From positions 25,328,742 through 25,392,741 of the forward strand of contig JAMKCF010000003.1 in assembly GCA_023634235.1 (NCBI GenBank): 64,000 nucleotides of DNA, in the 5' to 3' direction. The translations under genes were made by a program, and so were the position numbers. The stretch is from Pisaster brevispinus. Its lineage: Eukaryota; Echinodermata; Asteroidea; Forcipulatida; Asteriidae. This document shows, piece after piece, positions 1 through 11,035 of the stretch. The notes below the pieces were generated by a model. That model saw nothing but the letters and a program-made list of their open reading frames with translations, searched no databases and had not been told where the DNA came from. Positions within the stretch are counted from its first letter, which is position 1. Each line of letters opens with the position of its first letter.

Positions 1-190
1 CTAGTGGTTAAGGCATCTGCTCTAGAACGCAGGGGTCGTGGGTTCGAATCCTACCCTAGTAGTATGCCTGTGGATTTTTGTTTTTCCACAGGACTCGGGA
101 AAGCACTGAGTATACATTGCGTATATATCACAAATCAGTGTAGGGTCAAACTCCCAAATTGTTGTTGTTGTTTTTTCCCTGATGCAACTA
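1..190 (+). mobile_element. tRNA-derived SINE, Val/Gly-like head, copy at window edge
   Basis: The first 60 bases read like the 3' part of a tRNA: CTAGTGGTTAAG resembles an A box and GGTTCGAATCC at 41-51 is a B box. A non-tRNA body follows and carries the same GCCTGTGGATTTT and AGCACTGAGTATACA words as the minus-strand copy at 36090-36254. The shared body shows this is a SINE and not a free tRNA gene. The left end is cut by the window. Confidence 0.7.
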
Positions 191-1066
191 TTGCATTAAA
201 CACTTTAAGTCAGATGACGTCTGCACATGCTAAAACATTTTGGACAGACTTATGGGGGACGTTGTTTAACCCCAGTAACAACTTCAAATTTTTCTTCATT
301 TTTTACTGACATGCGGACAGCTAACGTTTTTATCCACACGAACTTTCCAGTTGTAGCATGTTGAGGCAGGCAGCTACCATGATACGTTTTCGTTTCACCC
401 GTACAAAAAGCAACAACAGGTTCTGGAAAACATGCTTTGCAAAATCCCTTTCCGGGGGTTATTGTGTAAACCCCCGATTCCAGACCCTTCTTGTTGTACA
501 AATATGGCATACAAGACTGGACAGGCTGCCACTATTGTTCCTCATTATAGTCAGCTCAATGGGAGGTATGTCTGAGCTTTCCGAGATTCCAGCATACCAT
601 GGCAGATTATCGGACGTGGCTCACGACCGAGGTTCTGCCAATCAAGGTGAGAGCCTATTCAAGTTTCTCACAAGACAGCATCAAATCCCGGAGCTAATTA
701 TAAGAACCTTCAACACCTTTCCATTGTCAAATCAGGGTTCCATTGTGCCAACGATATTTTCAAAGGCAAATGACCACTCAAGTAGCTCAGAAAAGTTCTG
801 AAAAAGTAAGGGGGCACAACTTAACAAAAATAAATACCTCAGTGAAGTGGTTAAACTCATTTTAAAACCGCACACACGACCTCCAACCCCCAACCCACCC
901 GTACTCTTTCCATGACCATGAAAACGGTCAACTTTGATAGTCCCTTAGCAGCTATATAGAGTTGGACCAAGCTTTTACATGATGTCAGTTCCCGAACATT
1001 CAGAAAAATCAGGGGCGGATCGTGAGAGTCGTTTTTGCAGGAGGATGGGAGCAATAAATAATCCAT
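191..1066. other. intron or downstream DNA, nothing recognised
   Basis: This lies left of the 3.2 kb TBC1D10 exon, so it is expected to be intron of that gene. I see no exon that continues the TBC domain and no clear repeat. Open frames here are short and have no recognisable motif. Confidence 0.5.
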
Positions 1067-1233
1067 GGCCCAATTTCACAGTGCTGCTTAAGCAGAAAAT
1101 AGTGCTTAAGAATGTTAGGCTAAGCCAAAATGAGCAGGGAGCCAGTCACAAATGGTGCCATGGTATTTTGGCTGGAAACCTTATTCTGGTAAGCTAATAA
1201 GGTTGTTGTGCTTAGCAACATTTGTTTTGCTAA
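1067..1233 (+). repeat. GGGCCCAATTTCAT-family MITE, diverged copy
   Basis: It begins GGCCCAATTTCAC and carries the family landmarks in order: CTGCTTAAGCAGAAAAT, CCAGTCACAAAT, ATTTTGGCTGG and TTGTTGTGCTTAGC. These are shared with the copies at 14742, 30838, 38258, 40170 and 46523. Intact copies are near-palindromic, ending in the complement of the start. Confidence 0.65.
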
Positions 1234-1298
1234 AGGGATGGAGACGAACCCTCTGCCCGTCCCTACATTGTAAAACACCTAGGCAGGGGGGGAGTCAT

Positions 1299-1718
1299 AT
1301 AATAATAGTGGCTTCTTATATCCGTCATATCCGTCACTCAGTGGCGCTCAAGGTGCTTCAACATTCAGTATTTCCTTGCAAGGTATGTGGGGCTTCGTTT
1401 GAAGTATGAGACCTATTCCTTTACATAGCACCATGTAATGGTTTACAAGGTGCTGTGGCGCAATATGCAGCCGATCAAACCAGGAACACTGGGGCGGACC
1501 CCTTCTCTTTTTCGATAAGTGCACTGGGTTCTTTTACGTGCGTTACACAACACACGGGAACAACGGCTTTACGTCCCACCCGAAGGACGAAGCAATCATG
1601 GTTAAGTGTCTTGCTTAAGGACACAAGTGTCACGACCGGGACTCGAACCCACACTCTGCTGAGGCGGAAACACCAGAGCTTGAGTCCGGTGCTCTTATCC
1701 GCTCGGCCACGACATGCC
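1299..1718 (-). mobile_element. full-length tRNA-derived SINE, Leu/Ser-like head
   Basis: Read on the minus strand, this has an A box (TGGCCGAGCGG), a B box (GGGTTCGAGTCC), a conserved middle with GCTTCGTCCTTCGGGTGGG and AAAGAACCCAGTGCACTT, and a tail running into an ATTATTATA-like end. The layout matches the plus-strand copy at 33633-34060 almost base for base. About 420 bp. The RNA polymerase III boxes are intact by eye. Confidence 0.85.
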
Positions 1719-1725
1719 AGTAGTG

Positions 1726-1926
1726 CAGAGCTGCCAACATTTGCATCTTGTATTAAATCACAAAGATTTTGTGCAACAATCAGGGAGATACTTAAAATTA
1801 CATTCGACATAATGGTGAAAAGGTTTCCATAATAAGAGAGACTTTCAAATGTGTTCATCAAGAAATGGAAAGATTTGTTTCTTTTCGGGGAACTCTCTGC
1901 AGAGTCAAAGAGAGTTGGCAGCTCTG
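1726..1926. mobile_element. 201-bp MITE with CAGAGCTGCCAAC ends
   Basis: It starts CAGAGCTGCCAACATTTGC and ends GAGAGTTGGCAGCTCTG, an inverted repeat of about 13 bp. Copies with the same ends and interior are at 17607-18045 and 28041-28249. The 17.6 kb copy has an imperfect 8-bp flank match, which would suit a hAT-type transposase. It sits eight bases from the SINE to its left. Confidence 0.75.
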
Positions 1927-2689
1927 GTAGGGGCAGCAAATAATTCAGTGTGCTAGTAAAAGATAGGAATTATGTTGCAATAGGGGCGGGGGGCACACCC
2001 TCTGCCCTTCCATTGTAAGTCACCAAATTCCACAAAACTTTCATTCAAACGTGGAGGTTTCACCAGGGCTTATCAAAACATCCCAAATGACAGAGGAGTT
2101 CAACCCATGACTAACGCTTCGCTTCTCGTGGATTTTTCTCAGACAAAACAGGGAAACCCTGGAAAAACTGCCTACAATTGATGAATTATAATATTTGTGA
2201 AAAGTGTGGGTAGGAGAGTACATGTTGTACAGAATATAGTGCACTTTTGAATAAAAAAAATCGTCACGGCCGAGTGGTCTGGTAAACAAACTCATGTACT
2301 TAGGTGGCTACAGAGTCTTTACAACAGGAGAATGTATTTCTAGACAGGGGAAGGGAGGCTGATTATATGGTAGCTTGTGCAAAATACTTCACCATGGTTG
2401 CTTCTCTCCTTCTTGGAGTGTAAATAAGGACTTGTTGTGTATACATTATGTACATAAGATTCTTGTGCAAAAAGGGTGCATACGTACCATGGGTTAAAAT
2501 AGTAGCAAACTCACATTAGTGTCATACATTTTTTTTTTCCTCTTCAAAAATTGTGTTTCAAATCTTCTGGTTTTTTTTCAGATTTTAATGTGTTTTTTAT
2601 TTTCCTCTGGTAAAAATGACACCACAACAATGCTCTTGCAAGACAGTGAGTATAATTATCGGTCCATTTCTGATTTCTGGGTAAAAATT
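1927..2689. other. intronic DNA, nothing recognised
   Basis: A+T-rich with T runs near 2527. CACGGCCGAGTGG at 2266 looks like a SINE A box, but no B box or SINE body follows. Confidence 0.4.
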
Positions 2690-2930
2690 TCTGAATTTTG
2701 ATGATATTCAATCGAAACGGCATTGAAATGTACTGAGTACCCATTTGTTTTTGATGTCCGATGACCTCATGTTTAAAATTTCATCCTGAAAAAGTATTAA
2801 ATAAAGTGGTATTTTACACCACTTTAACGTGACGTAGAGACTTGTAATTTTCCCCCACTTACATGAGAATCTTTTGGAAAATAAGCGCATCACAAAACTG
2901 AGTTTGCCCTTGAAGACCCTCTTTAAGCAG
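2690..2930 (+). repeat. truncated copy of the 506-bp MITE seen at 32.8 kb
   Basis: The sequence parallels the right half of 32813-33318: TATTCAATCGAAA, CCGATGACCTCATGTTT, a stretch with CACCATTTTAACG-like words, then CATGAGAATC and GCATCACAAAACT. The left terminal repeat is missing. Confidence 0.6.
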
Positions 2931-2936
2931 AACAAA

Positions 2937-3085
2937 TAGCTATAAGCACAACAAAATTCAGCTTACCAGAATATGGTTACCAGCCAAAATACCATTGCTC
3001 ATGAACCATCTGTGATTGGTATCCTGCCAGGCAGACAAATTGTTTACCAATATTCTCAGCTTAAGCAGAAATTGGGCCAAGAAAT
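2937..3085 (-). repeat. GGGCCCAATTTCAT-family MITE
   Basis: On the minus strand it carries the landmarks GCTTAAGCAGAAATTGGGCC (read on plus at the right end), CCAAAATACCAT and CAGAATATGGTTACCAGC. It ends 67 bp before the 3' boundary of the TBC1D10 exon at 3153. Confidence 0.65.
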
Positions 3086-3152
3086 TAAGAAACACCCTGT
3101 GTGACAAAACGCCTCTACCCCCATCCGAGTTTGTTTTTTTGTTGAGTCTCAC

Positions 3153-3293
3153 CATATGTTTATGACACGTCGGCGACTCTTTCTTCATGAGTGCGGCCAA
3201 TACTTGACCATCGATCTGGACAGCTTCTAATCCTGGACTGTAGTAACCGGTCAAGTACTTCTCGCAGATCTGAACCAGGGCCCAAAATGCGTC
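3153..3293 (-). CDS. TBC1D10: TBC1D10-type RabGAP, coding exon 5 (TBC domain)
   Basis: This 141-bp exon encodes 47 residues (about 225-271). It begins [18 protein letters not shown] and ends with CHKHM. It is bounded by a CTCTCCAG acceptor and a GTGAGA donor, both phase 0. The [15 protein letters not shown] pattern is typical of the TBC1D10A/B/C family just after the glutamine finger. The protein is expected to speed GTP hydrolysis on Rabs; mammalian relatives act on Rab27 and Rab35. No later exon lies to the left in this window, so the gene continues beyond position 1. The preceding intron is about 13.2 kb. Confidence 0.95.
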
Positions 3294-3379
3294 CTGGAGA
3301 GATGAGAGTAAGTGAAAACAAATACAAGTCAAGGTTAATAGTTAGCACCAAGTATTTTTGAGTTTCATTAACTTCCCAA

Positions 3380-3519
3380 TAGACCCCCTTGCTGCATAGG
3401 TCGCCATCTCTGAGGTCAACCAATGGAAACGTGCATGCGCGTAGCCGCCACGCACAACTCTCAGCCAACTCTCAGTGAGGGCGCTGTATGCACTTGTGAC
3501 ATCAAATGCAAGGGGTCTA
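3380..3519. mobile_element. 140-bp element with TAGACCCC / GGGGTCTA ends
   Basis: It begins TAGACCCCCTTGC and ends GCAAGGGGTCTA, inverted complements of each other. The same termini bound the 542-bp element at 26772-27313. The inside shares AGTGAGGGCGCT with that element. Confidence 0.7.
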
Positions 3520-3664
3520 TTTGCCATTTTTAGATGGACACTATGGGAGAGCACTGTTTGGTTTGGGTGTATACAGACAAAGTTACCCAAAACAAATAGT
3601 GTCATGTAGTATTGTCTACCATATTTCAAAATGGCTTATTAGGAGCAATTAATTGTTTGTTTGC

Positions 3665-3915
3665 GATACCCGCTGCTAATGACAGGATTTGAACCTTGGC
3701 CTCTTAACCGGTGGTTAACGAGAGTCGTTAACCACCGGTTCTTTTCAGAACCTACACTACTCAAAGAGATTTCCACATGGTGTTACCGCAAGCCTTACTT
3801 AGTTATACTTCCACCATGCAAAGTTTCAAATCCTACTTTTCATAAAACAAAGAATAAAAGAAAGCAAACACCCTTGTTTACAGGTCTCCTCAGGCTTGCG
3901 AGCTACAGTGTTTAA
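3665..3915. repeat. interspersed repeat with a perfect 16-bp hairpin
   Basis: AACCGGTGGTTAACGA at 3706-3721 and its exact complement at 3725-3740 flank a 3-base loop. The right part (CCACCGGTTCTTTTCAGAA to AAGTTTCAAATCCTACTT) is repeated at about 16065-16190. The segment TACAGGTCTCCTCAGGCTTG is repeated in inverse orientation at 34075-34110. Confidence 0.6.
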
Positions 3916-5795
3916 GTTCACTGCTGAGGCATTCTTGGTTTCTTTATCAGAAATGTAACAATAATATTAATAATAATCATCATCAATGAGGTTTTTTTTT
4001 CCTCTAGTGTCTCAAATAAGAGTTTATAACTTCTACGATTAAAAGAAAATAGTTATGTAGTATTTACATACATGTAAATGTTTTTCCCAAAAAATGTTTG
4101 CAACAAAAATGGTCGATGCATCTTTAACCAACGCTCTTTAACCGACACTAACTACATATAGATGTTAATGGGCTTATCTGACCCATCCACAGCTGTCCTC
4201 ATGTGACGTCGACCTTTAAAAACACAGAATGAATCATGTAATTAGCACAGAGACCAAGGTCGCTAACGAGCGTCTCTGACGAAAACCACAATGAGAGCGC
4301 AAGCTCACGGTGATCAGGCAAATGCCCCCAGAACAAAGCCTCATCCAACTGCAAAGGTTTTAACAGCTGGTAAACCAACAGACACAAATAGAACCTATCA
4401 GGACTAACTGGTGACACATGTAAAATACCACAAAGCAAAACCCACTGAAGCCAAACCTGCGTTTCAACGGTGAATAAATGAAATGATACCCACATATGAG
4501 CAAAAACTTCAATTGGACCCCCCCCCACCCCTCATTGTGCCTTCGTTTTGTTCTGGGAATCTCAGGAATTCTTTAGAAGATTTTAGGGGGAGTACATGTA
4601 AGTACTTCTGTACAAAAGGAAAAGAGTGTATATGGGAACATTTGAAGGGAGACACCCTCTGCCAAATGCCGGGCATGGTATATTAAACTTCATGTTGCAT
4701 TTACAAACATCACATTTATTATCCCATTTACTACCTACATGTACACTGGCTTCCTAAGTATATATATTTTTTTTCAAGCAGCTTGACACCATCCTAAACT
4801 AAACTCTCGTCTGCGATACAAACGCTCAGATCAACCCAACTCATCTTGAGGGGTTGAAAGAGCCTTCTTTTGGCCTCCAATAAATAAAAAGCAAACAGAC
4901 TCCCTCACCGTAATCCTGCTTCTCTACTCTCCCTAACTCCTTGATCTCAAAACAGTACCGAGCAGACGGAGTAAAAGATTGCATTTCACAACCATCCCCA
5001 CCAGAGGAGGCTCACAATCACTAGACTTGTCCTTCATCACCGCCAGTCCTTCTCCCTCATAATCTCCTGGATTACCTGAGAAGGAGGATGCTTCCCAGGT
5101 TCTGGTTGCTCATTACTTGCAAAATATGGCCGTATCCAAATTGCCACCTAGGGCTATGTCTATGTCTATTGAGAAGTGGTATGGCTAAGGATTTCCTATT
5201 ATACTTCAATGCACGATGACACAGTGATGCAGCCAAAGCTGTAGCCGCTAATTCCAACATGGCCTTAATTTCGGTGAATTGCATCCGGTGTCCCCCAACC
5301 CGGCATGCAATGACCAATAGTAGACTCATTTTTTACAATGTAGGATTTCCACAAATTGATTCCTAAGAGCCTCCTATACTCGTCAATACAAAACAATTTT
5401 AATGAAAATCATTTCAGCATTGGGGTGTTTACTTCATTTACTGACAACGAGACATTTTGGACCGTGTCCGAATTGGCGACTACAGCTCCGACTACAGCTG
5501 AATCGTCACACGATGAAGTATAGTCTGTTCTTAGCAACAGACGTAGCCGCAGCCGCCAATTCGGCTGTGGCTTAGCTACTCAGGCCCGACTCAAATTTAA
5601 ATTGGAACGAGTTAGTCTCACAAAGCGAAAATCTAGGAGACTAATGGCAATAATTGTAAAAACGGCCCAAGGACTCCGACAAAATGGCGCGCAGTTTGAC
5701 ACACTCAGAGCTCAAGTGCTCTTGAACCACAGCTCCATGCTTCAACTGCATTCATATTCCAGATGAACTTAACATTGTAAATATAAAACCTTTAA
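3916..5795. other. intronic DNA, mostly unassigned
   Basis: No exon or well-defined repeat seen, apart from an imperfect inverted repeat at 5467-5567 (CGAATTGGCGACTAC against GCCGCCAATTCGG). AT microsatellite-like sequence at 3960-3990. Confidence 0.4.
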
Positions 5796-5960
5796 AGGAA
5801 GGGTGATACCTTTGGTAATTACTCCAAAAATTAATGACCATAAAAAATTACTTTAAAACATTGTTAGAAAAGCCACCCTTTTAAGTAATTTAGTTTTAGA
5901 GAAAAAAGTAATTTTTTACAACAAATAAAGTTGAATTTGAGAAAGGCTTCAGGCATGAAT
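5796..5960 (+). repeat. GGTAATTACTCC-family element, 5' part
   Basis: Starts GATACCTTTGGTAATTACTC, then AATTAATGACCAT, TTAGTTTTAGAGAAA and GAGAAAGGCTTCAGGCATGAA. The same order is seen at 15296, 20765, 22395 and 54068. The longest copies have matching inverted ends, so this is a DNA-transposon derivative. Confidence 0.7.
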
Positions 5961-6389
5961 ACCATCTGTGACTAGTATCCTGCTTATGTTTGCTTAGCAG
6001 AAATTTTTAAAGCAATATTGTCTTCCCTGACGGCCGTTACTTGATCGTAGGGTTCAGCCCACTGACAGTAGATGGGTTTCGCTGTTTATTCACCATGTTT
6101 GAATGCATGCCTCTACAGTATGCACGACCAAGCTCATATTCTAACATACAACCACGGTCATCAAGAGATTGTTAAGTGGTCCTGCAGCCATCAGTTTTCA
6201 TTATATTCATCCGTCATTGTCGTAACGAGGGTTTCATTTGTTGATTATGAACAAACATCAACCATATGTTGTGAGTGGTGCATATATTTACACGTTGGAG
6301 CTGTTTTTATTCTACGGCCATTTTCAAAACCACAGCATAGGCATTGGTTTCGCCTTAGGCACCGCCCATCAAGGCCAAGTTACATAGAG

Positions 6390-6480
6390 CCGCTTCAGCA
6401 CAAAAAGATGCTAAGCACAACAAAATTATGCTCAGCAGAATAAGGTAACCAACCAAAGCACATGGGTTTTGAGGCATTGC
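6390..6480. repeat. GGGCCCAATTTCAT-family fragment
   Basis: CATAGAGCCGCTTCAGCACAA, ATTATGCTCAGCAGAATAAG and CAACCAAAGCACATGGG recall the family interior. It is short and diverged. A similar scrap lies at 5985-6010. Confidence 0.4.
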
Positions 6481-6552
6481 ATGGTGAGGTACCAATGTAT
6501 ACTCAGTTTGCAGTAACACTATGTGTATCTACTTAGCTGTGTAGATTTTAAT

Positions 6553-6612
6553 AGGTAGCAATGCAAAGGTCGTGGGTTCGAATTTCATGTATCAATACAG
6601 CAACCTGTGAAT
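6553..6612 (+). mobile_element. Val/Gly-like SINE fragment
   Basis: TAGCAATGCAAAGGTCGTGG followed by GGTTCGAATTTC matches the B-box region of the copy at 36090-36254. Only about 60 bp is recognisable. Confidence 0.55.
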
Positions 6613-6625
6613 ATGTGTCGTTATA

Positions 6626-7068
6626 GAGCAAGTTCGGGTGACTGACTAGAGTTGACTAGACTTAACCATAGTCGAATTTAGATGTCACTCGAACGCTGCA
6701 TGGTTGAACTAGCTAGTCCAACTGGATCAACCTAGCTCCAGAGCACTGTTTCTCTAGTCAACTAACAAAGTTATGTCACTTTGTCAAGATGGTGGTTTGG
6801 TTTCGTGGCGGAGAACGTTTTGTAAACTTTTGCAATTAAAAAAAGTAGGTTCAACGATAAATGGTAGGTTTTTGCAAAAAAGATATGTCAAATATTAAGA
6901 TAATAGTTATCATTGCACTGTATTTTGCAAGTTATTGTTTTACAAGCCAATATATGAGTTGCCATGTTTTGATGAATCAGTCGACTAACTGCGTTCGTGT
7001 GAACCACAGACCACGCATGCATGATTTAATGGCAATATTGACTAAAAGGTTAGCACCCGAACTTGCTC
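6626..7068. mobile_element. 443-bp inverted-repeat element, GAGCAAGTTCGGGTG ends
   Basis: GAGCAAGTTCGGGTG at 6626-6640 is repeated inverted as CACCCGAACTTGCTC at 7054-7068. ATA touches the element on both sides and could be a target duplication. Subterminal GTCGACTAACTG and AGTTGACTAGACTT words also mirror each other loosely. No second copy was noticed in the window. Confidence 0.6.
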
Positions 7069-7696
7069 ATATATTGCACACATCTAGATCCTGGTCATTT
7101 GATTGGTGGAAAAAACGCATCACGTGTCATACTTTATTTTGCCTTGTATTTACTGGCGTGACGTGTGACACTCCAAAGTTTAATATAGGAGTCCTACATT
7201 GTATGTTGATAAATATAGGACGTTTGGGGCACTTCACAGCGTTGTTTCCAAAACAATTGTTTGCGCCACTTGTTTGTCCAAACGAAACAAGGTCATTTCA
7301 AGGATGGTGTTGAGAATTTGTTTTATCTCTTTGTGAAATCGAACCCAAGTTTCCTTCGACCATAAAACCTCCTTCCAACAAGATGAGAATGATTGAGCTA
7401 CCATAAAGTACATTCCTATCCATCTGCCTCAGAGTACATATATGCTTGACATTGGGCAAATACTTGTGCAAAGAAGTACAGGCCTACAGCCTGCCAATTC
7501 CAGTGAAAGGTCAGACTCGACATTTCAAAATGATTACGACTTCGATCCATCAGTCTCCAATTTGATTCTCTTCAACCAAAACCTGCCAAAGAATGTGACA
7601 TTTAACATTTTGGCTCCCTGGCAGTAAATTAAGCGACACCATAGGGGCAGTTACATTGTACAGTGTTTTGTGCAGTGTACAAATTTGTATGGTGGC
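7069..7696. other. intronic DNA, nothing recognised
   Basis: A 150-codon open frame crosses from the element at 6626 into this stretch (6861-7313). It has no recognised domain and crosses a transposon boundary, so I do not call it a gene. Confidence 0.4.
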
Positions 7697-7971
7697 GAAT
7701 CAAAACCCAAGTTCTTTTTTTTGCTCTTAAATGAAACCAAACAAGGGTGCACACAATTTTGTGGTATACAATAGGTACAACTGTATACTTTACCAACTAG
7801 ATTCACTGAACATTCCGCGTATTGAATTATGTTCAACGCAGAATCAAAACTCTATTTTTGCACTTACGCGAAACTGAATGAGGGTGCACATTTTTGTGGC
7901 ATACAATAGCACAAGTGTATACTGAACCGATTAAATTCACTGCACATTCTGTGTGTTGAATTATGTTCAAG
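7697..7971. repeat. diverged tandem duplication, about 140-bp unit, two copies
   Basis: Both units run GAATCAAAAC .. GGGTGCAC .. TTTTGTGG.ATACAATAG .. GTATAC .. ATTCACTG.ACATTC .. TGAATTATGTTCAA. Unit 1 starts at 7697 and unit 2 at 7841. Confidence 0.75.
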
Positions 7972-7980
7972 AAACCTGGT

Positions 7981-8147
7981 CAAATATTCTGTTTGATTGT
8001 TTGTTTGTTTGCTTGGGGGTTTGGGTTTTGCTTTTGCTTTTGGGTTTGTTTGTTTGGGTGTTTGGGTTTTGCTTTTGCTTGTTTGTTTGTTTGTTAGTGT
8101 TAGTTTTTTTTTTTTTTTTTTTTTGTTTTTTTTTTTTTTGGGGGGTG
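7981..8147. repeat. T/G-rich low-complexity tract
   Basis: Irregular TTTG, GGGTTTGGGTTTTGC and TTTTGCTTTTGC runs end in long T runs and a G run. The translations across it are simple Leu/Phe/Cys strings. Confidence 0.9.
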
Positions 8148-8504
8148 AAACCACTTCATTCTATGGTTATTGTGACATCAAGTTGGGTCAGGTCAAAACC
8201 TGAATAGAGGTTACCATATCATCTTGAGAGCTATAGATAGTTCCCGATAGACACCATCTTTAATATGGGCAACTCGGGTTTTGGCTTTGAGCTGCATCAA
8301 ATGTTCTAAAGTTTCTATGCAGCCACGTGATTCGTTGACCAATCATGCAAGGAATTGAATCAAAACTCCTGCGTGCCGTACGTGGCATTTACACCAAAAA
8401 CGCAAAGTTGTGCGTTAAACAAATTATTTATTCGCCAGTAAAGATGGCCGTCTTGACACTGTGTGACGCCCGCATGTGGGAACTATCTATCAGAGTTGGC
8501 GCGT

Positions 8505-9040
8505 CGTGGCCAAGCATTAAAGTGCACTGGACTCGGGTGTTTCTGATCAGCGAGGTATGGGTTCGAGTCTCGGTCTTGACACTTGTGTTCTTAACTCTTT
8601 CAGTGCCCGCATTTTTTTTGCTTTTTGAACCTAAAATGCCAAGCTTAAAAATTTATTTTTTTTATTCTGTATATATAATTTTTTTTTAAAGAAATAAGTT
8701 TTTCTCACCAAACAAAATGTATCTTGCTGATTTGTGTTGCCTCGGTCGTCCCAAAGTCATTAGTATTTCTTGAGTGATAATGCCCTCTCATGATATCATA
8801 TATGCTATGGGTTGTACATAGGATTGATGACACTTTTTAAGTACATAAAAAAGATCATACATGTACGATAATGTCCCTTTCAGAATACATAAACTAGATC
8901 GTACATGTACGACCTTCGCACTGAAAGAGTTCAGCAAGACACTTAACCATTATTGCTTCGTCCTTCGAATGGGAAGTAAAGCCATAGGTCCCGTGAGTTT
9001 GAGAAATGCACATACATTAAAAGAACCCAGTCACACTTAT
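8505..9040 (+). mobile_element. Leu/Ser-like SINE split by a later insertion
   Basis: The head lies at 8505-8590 (CGTGGCCAAGCATTAAAGTG, then GGGTTCGAGTCTCGG). The middle resumes at 8934 (GCAAGACACTTAACCATTAT, GCTTCGTCCTTCGAATGGG). The two halves join exactly where intact copies read CCTTAAGCAAGAC, so the SINE was interrupted at a TTAA site. Confidence 0.8.
8595..8929. mobile_element. 335-bp piggyBac-like MITE at a TTAA target
   Basis: The left end is TTAA followed by CTCTTTCAGTGCCCGC. The right end is GCACTGAAAGAG followed by TTCA, a one-base-changed TTAA. The inverted repeat is about 12 bp. TTAA targets and C-C/T-CTTT starts are hallmarks of piggyBac-type elements. The host SINE consensus has TTAA at this point. 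The inside holds two copies of GTACATGTACGA-type words and no coding region. Confidence 0.8.
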
Positions 9041-10769
9041 AAATCTGATATATTGAACAGTCAGTCAATGCTTTTTAAATTGAGAACTGGTGTGGGTGGG
9101 TCAAAACAATTTTGGAAAAAAAAATTATTACAACAATCAGAATTTTACAAATTCGCTATTCTGATTAGCCCCTAAGATTGTCTGTTCACATAGTTCCCTA
9201 CGATCCAGAATGTTAGTTAGTCTCTTTAAGGGGCTTCAATCTGTAATACTGGATTTCCCTTTGGGAAACAAGACAACACACTATGTCCGCTCAGTGTTCC
9301 ACCATGTAATACTAAACTGTAAATGTTTCCTGTCTCTTCAGTTATTAGTATTGATTGGTGAAATGTATTGATGCATTTTTAATTTTTTGGCAGCGGGAAA
9401 GAGAACGTTCCAAATACTACACGCACAATAGGACAGTGGACCGGTTTACAAACAGTGTCAGATTGAACGACCATCCTTGACACAGTTGCACAAATGTGCA
9501 AGTCCACACAATGTTCTTTGAATATTAATGTTAACGGTGAGCGACTAGATTCAACGACAAGGGAGAAACAAACGGACGAAACTGATTGAAATGTGAACGT
9601 GAACACGTGTCACATTGTTTCATGTATTATTCATAAAATGTATGTACATGTAATGTATAATAGGTTGTGCATGGGTTACATGTACGTGTACTTGAGAAAT
9701 CAAGTATGGACCTACCTACAGGGATGAGTTTGTATGGCCCTGAAAAATCCAGAAAATGGAAGAAAAATTCCCTATTTGTGTGAAGACAAGGCCAATAAAA
9801 TTGCAAAATGTTAAATTGTAGATGTTTTACAGCATACACGTCAGCTTCAGTTAAAAACATCTGGAGGTTTGGTCACATGGGCCAAGTCTTTCATCTCTGT
9901 GATGGCAATTTCGCCTCTTTCAAGAAAATCTGCAGGTGCACAACTCCAATCTTCTGAGGAGTGTTAGACTTCTAGAAACCAGACCAATGCATTAACCGCT
10001 GTTGGGAACAAAACAAATATTTACATCTAAAATAGTTCCCCTTTGTTCATGTAAACAAATTGTGTAAACAATACCTGCAATACGATACAACTGCAGGTAT
10101 AACAACCTTTTGGTGTACACAGCAAAAAGTAAATACATTTTTGGTGTACTGTACGCCACCAATAGACCAGAGCCTCATGCATGCAATGTGGACTCAGTGG
10201 AAATTAATTGCTTTTTAATGAGTTGTGCGTTTTGATTACAGTGAATGGAATTCAATTAAAGTTACCAATAAATTTCAAATTATTCACGTACCTCGTTTTA
10301 ACATTGAACATGATTATGTATGGACGTTCAATAAAGAGAGGTTCGCATATAAAGAACAGACCTCCTCCCAAAAGAAAAAGCTTTCATAATTGGTTTTAAA
10401 TGCTCTGATTGGCGTATGCACCCTCACCCCAAAAAAGAAACAGTTTAGTAAAAAGAGGTTTACATGAAGCACAGACCTCAACCCCCCCCCCCAAAAAAAA
10501 AAAAAAAAACCCAATAACTATTACTATTATTATTATTTTTAGGTAATGTTTCTACCATTCGAAGTATAAAAAACCTACTAATAAAGTACATGTAGTTGTA
10601 CACATGTTGCTTACATTGTGTAGTGTATCTTCACATTTTTACATGTATTTACAATAACTTCAAGGAATGAAACACTTTCCCATTACTTCTGCATAAACAC
10701 ATTTTAACAACAATGTGCTGTGTCACTGTTCAAATCAAAATGGCAGCTGCTTCCCATGGGACACGGGCC
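9041..10769. other. intronic DNA, mostly unassigned
   Basis: No exon seen. Around 10330-10480 a stretch is loosely duplicated (AAAGAGAGGTTCGCATATAAA and AAAAAGAGGTTTACATGAA, each followed by CAGACCTC), ending in a C run and an A run near 10480-10510. Confidence 0.4.
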
Positions 10770-11035
10770 TTTTCCAAACCTCGGAGATTGGTCTCCAGCT
10801 CCGGCTTGAGCTCCAGCAGTGTGCATTTTCTATGGTGTTTCAAACAGCCTGGTCACGACCTGAATTGACATTTTCCAATGTTTCCTATGCTAACATAGTA
10901 TCTATGTTTCTAAAACAAAAGCGTAATTCTGATCCACATTATTTTTTCAGACACGCCAGGACCTGGTTCCATCTGACGGACGCAGCAATAATGGTTTTAT
11001 GAGCTGGAGCCTAAGTCGGGGTTTGGAAAACGCCT
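10770..11035. mobile_element. inverted-repeat element holding a SINE fragment
   Basis: The left end CTTTTCCAAACCTCGG and right end GGGGTTTGGAAAACG are inverted. CTCCAGCTC-type words mirror each other just inside. The middle (10851-11001) is about 150 bp nearly identical to 11697-11845 and ends with a diverged minus-strand SINE core (GGACGCAGCAATAATGG). Confidence 0.6.

Noticed and set aside
1..60. A real tRNA gene at the left edge
   Set aside because: The non-tRNA body that follows is shared with 36090-36254, so it is a SINE head.
2266..2290. SINE at 2266 (CACGGCCGAGTGG)
   Set aside because: An A-box word alone; no B box or SINE body follows.
6861..7313. 150-codon open frame, the longest on the plus strand
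   Set aside because: It crosses the right end of an inverted-repeat element, has no recognised domain, and no splice or polyadenylation context.
7981..8203. Leu/Phe/Cys-rich membrane-like proteins
   Set aside because: Translation of T/G-rich simple sequence in several frames.
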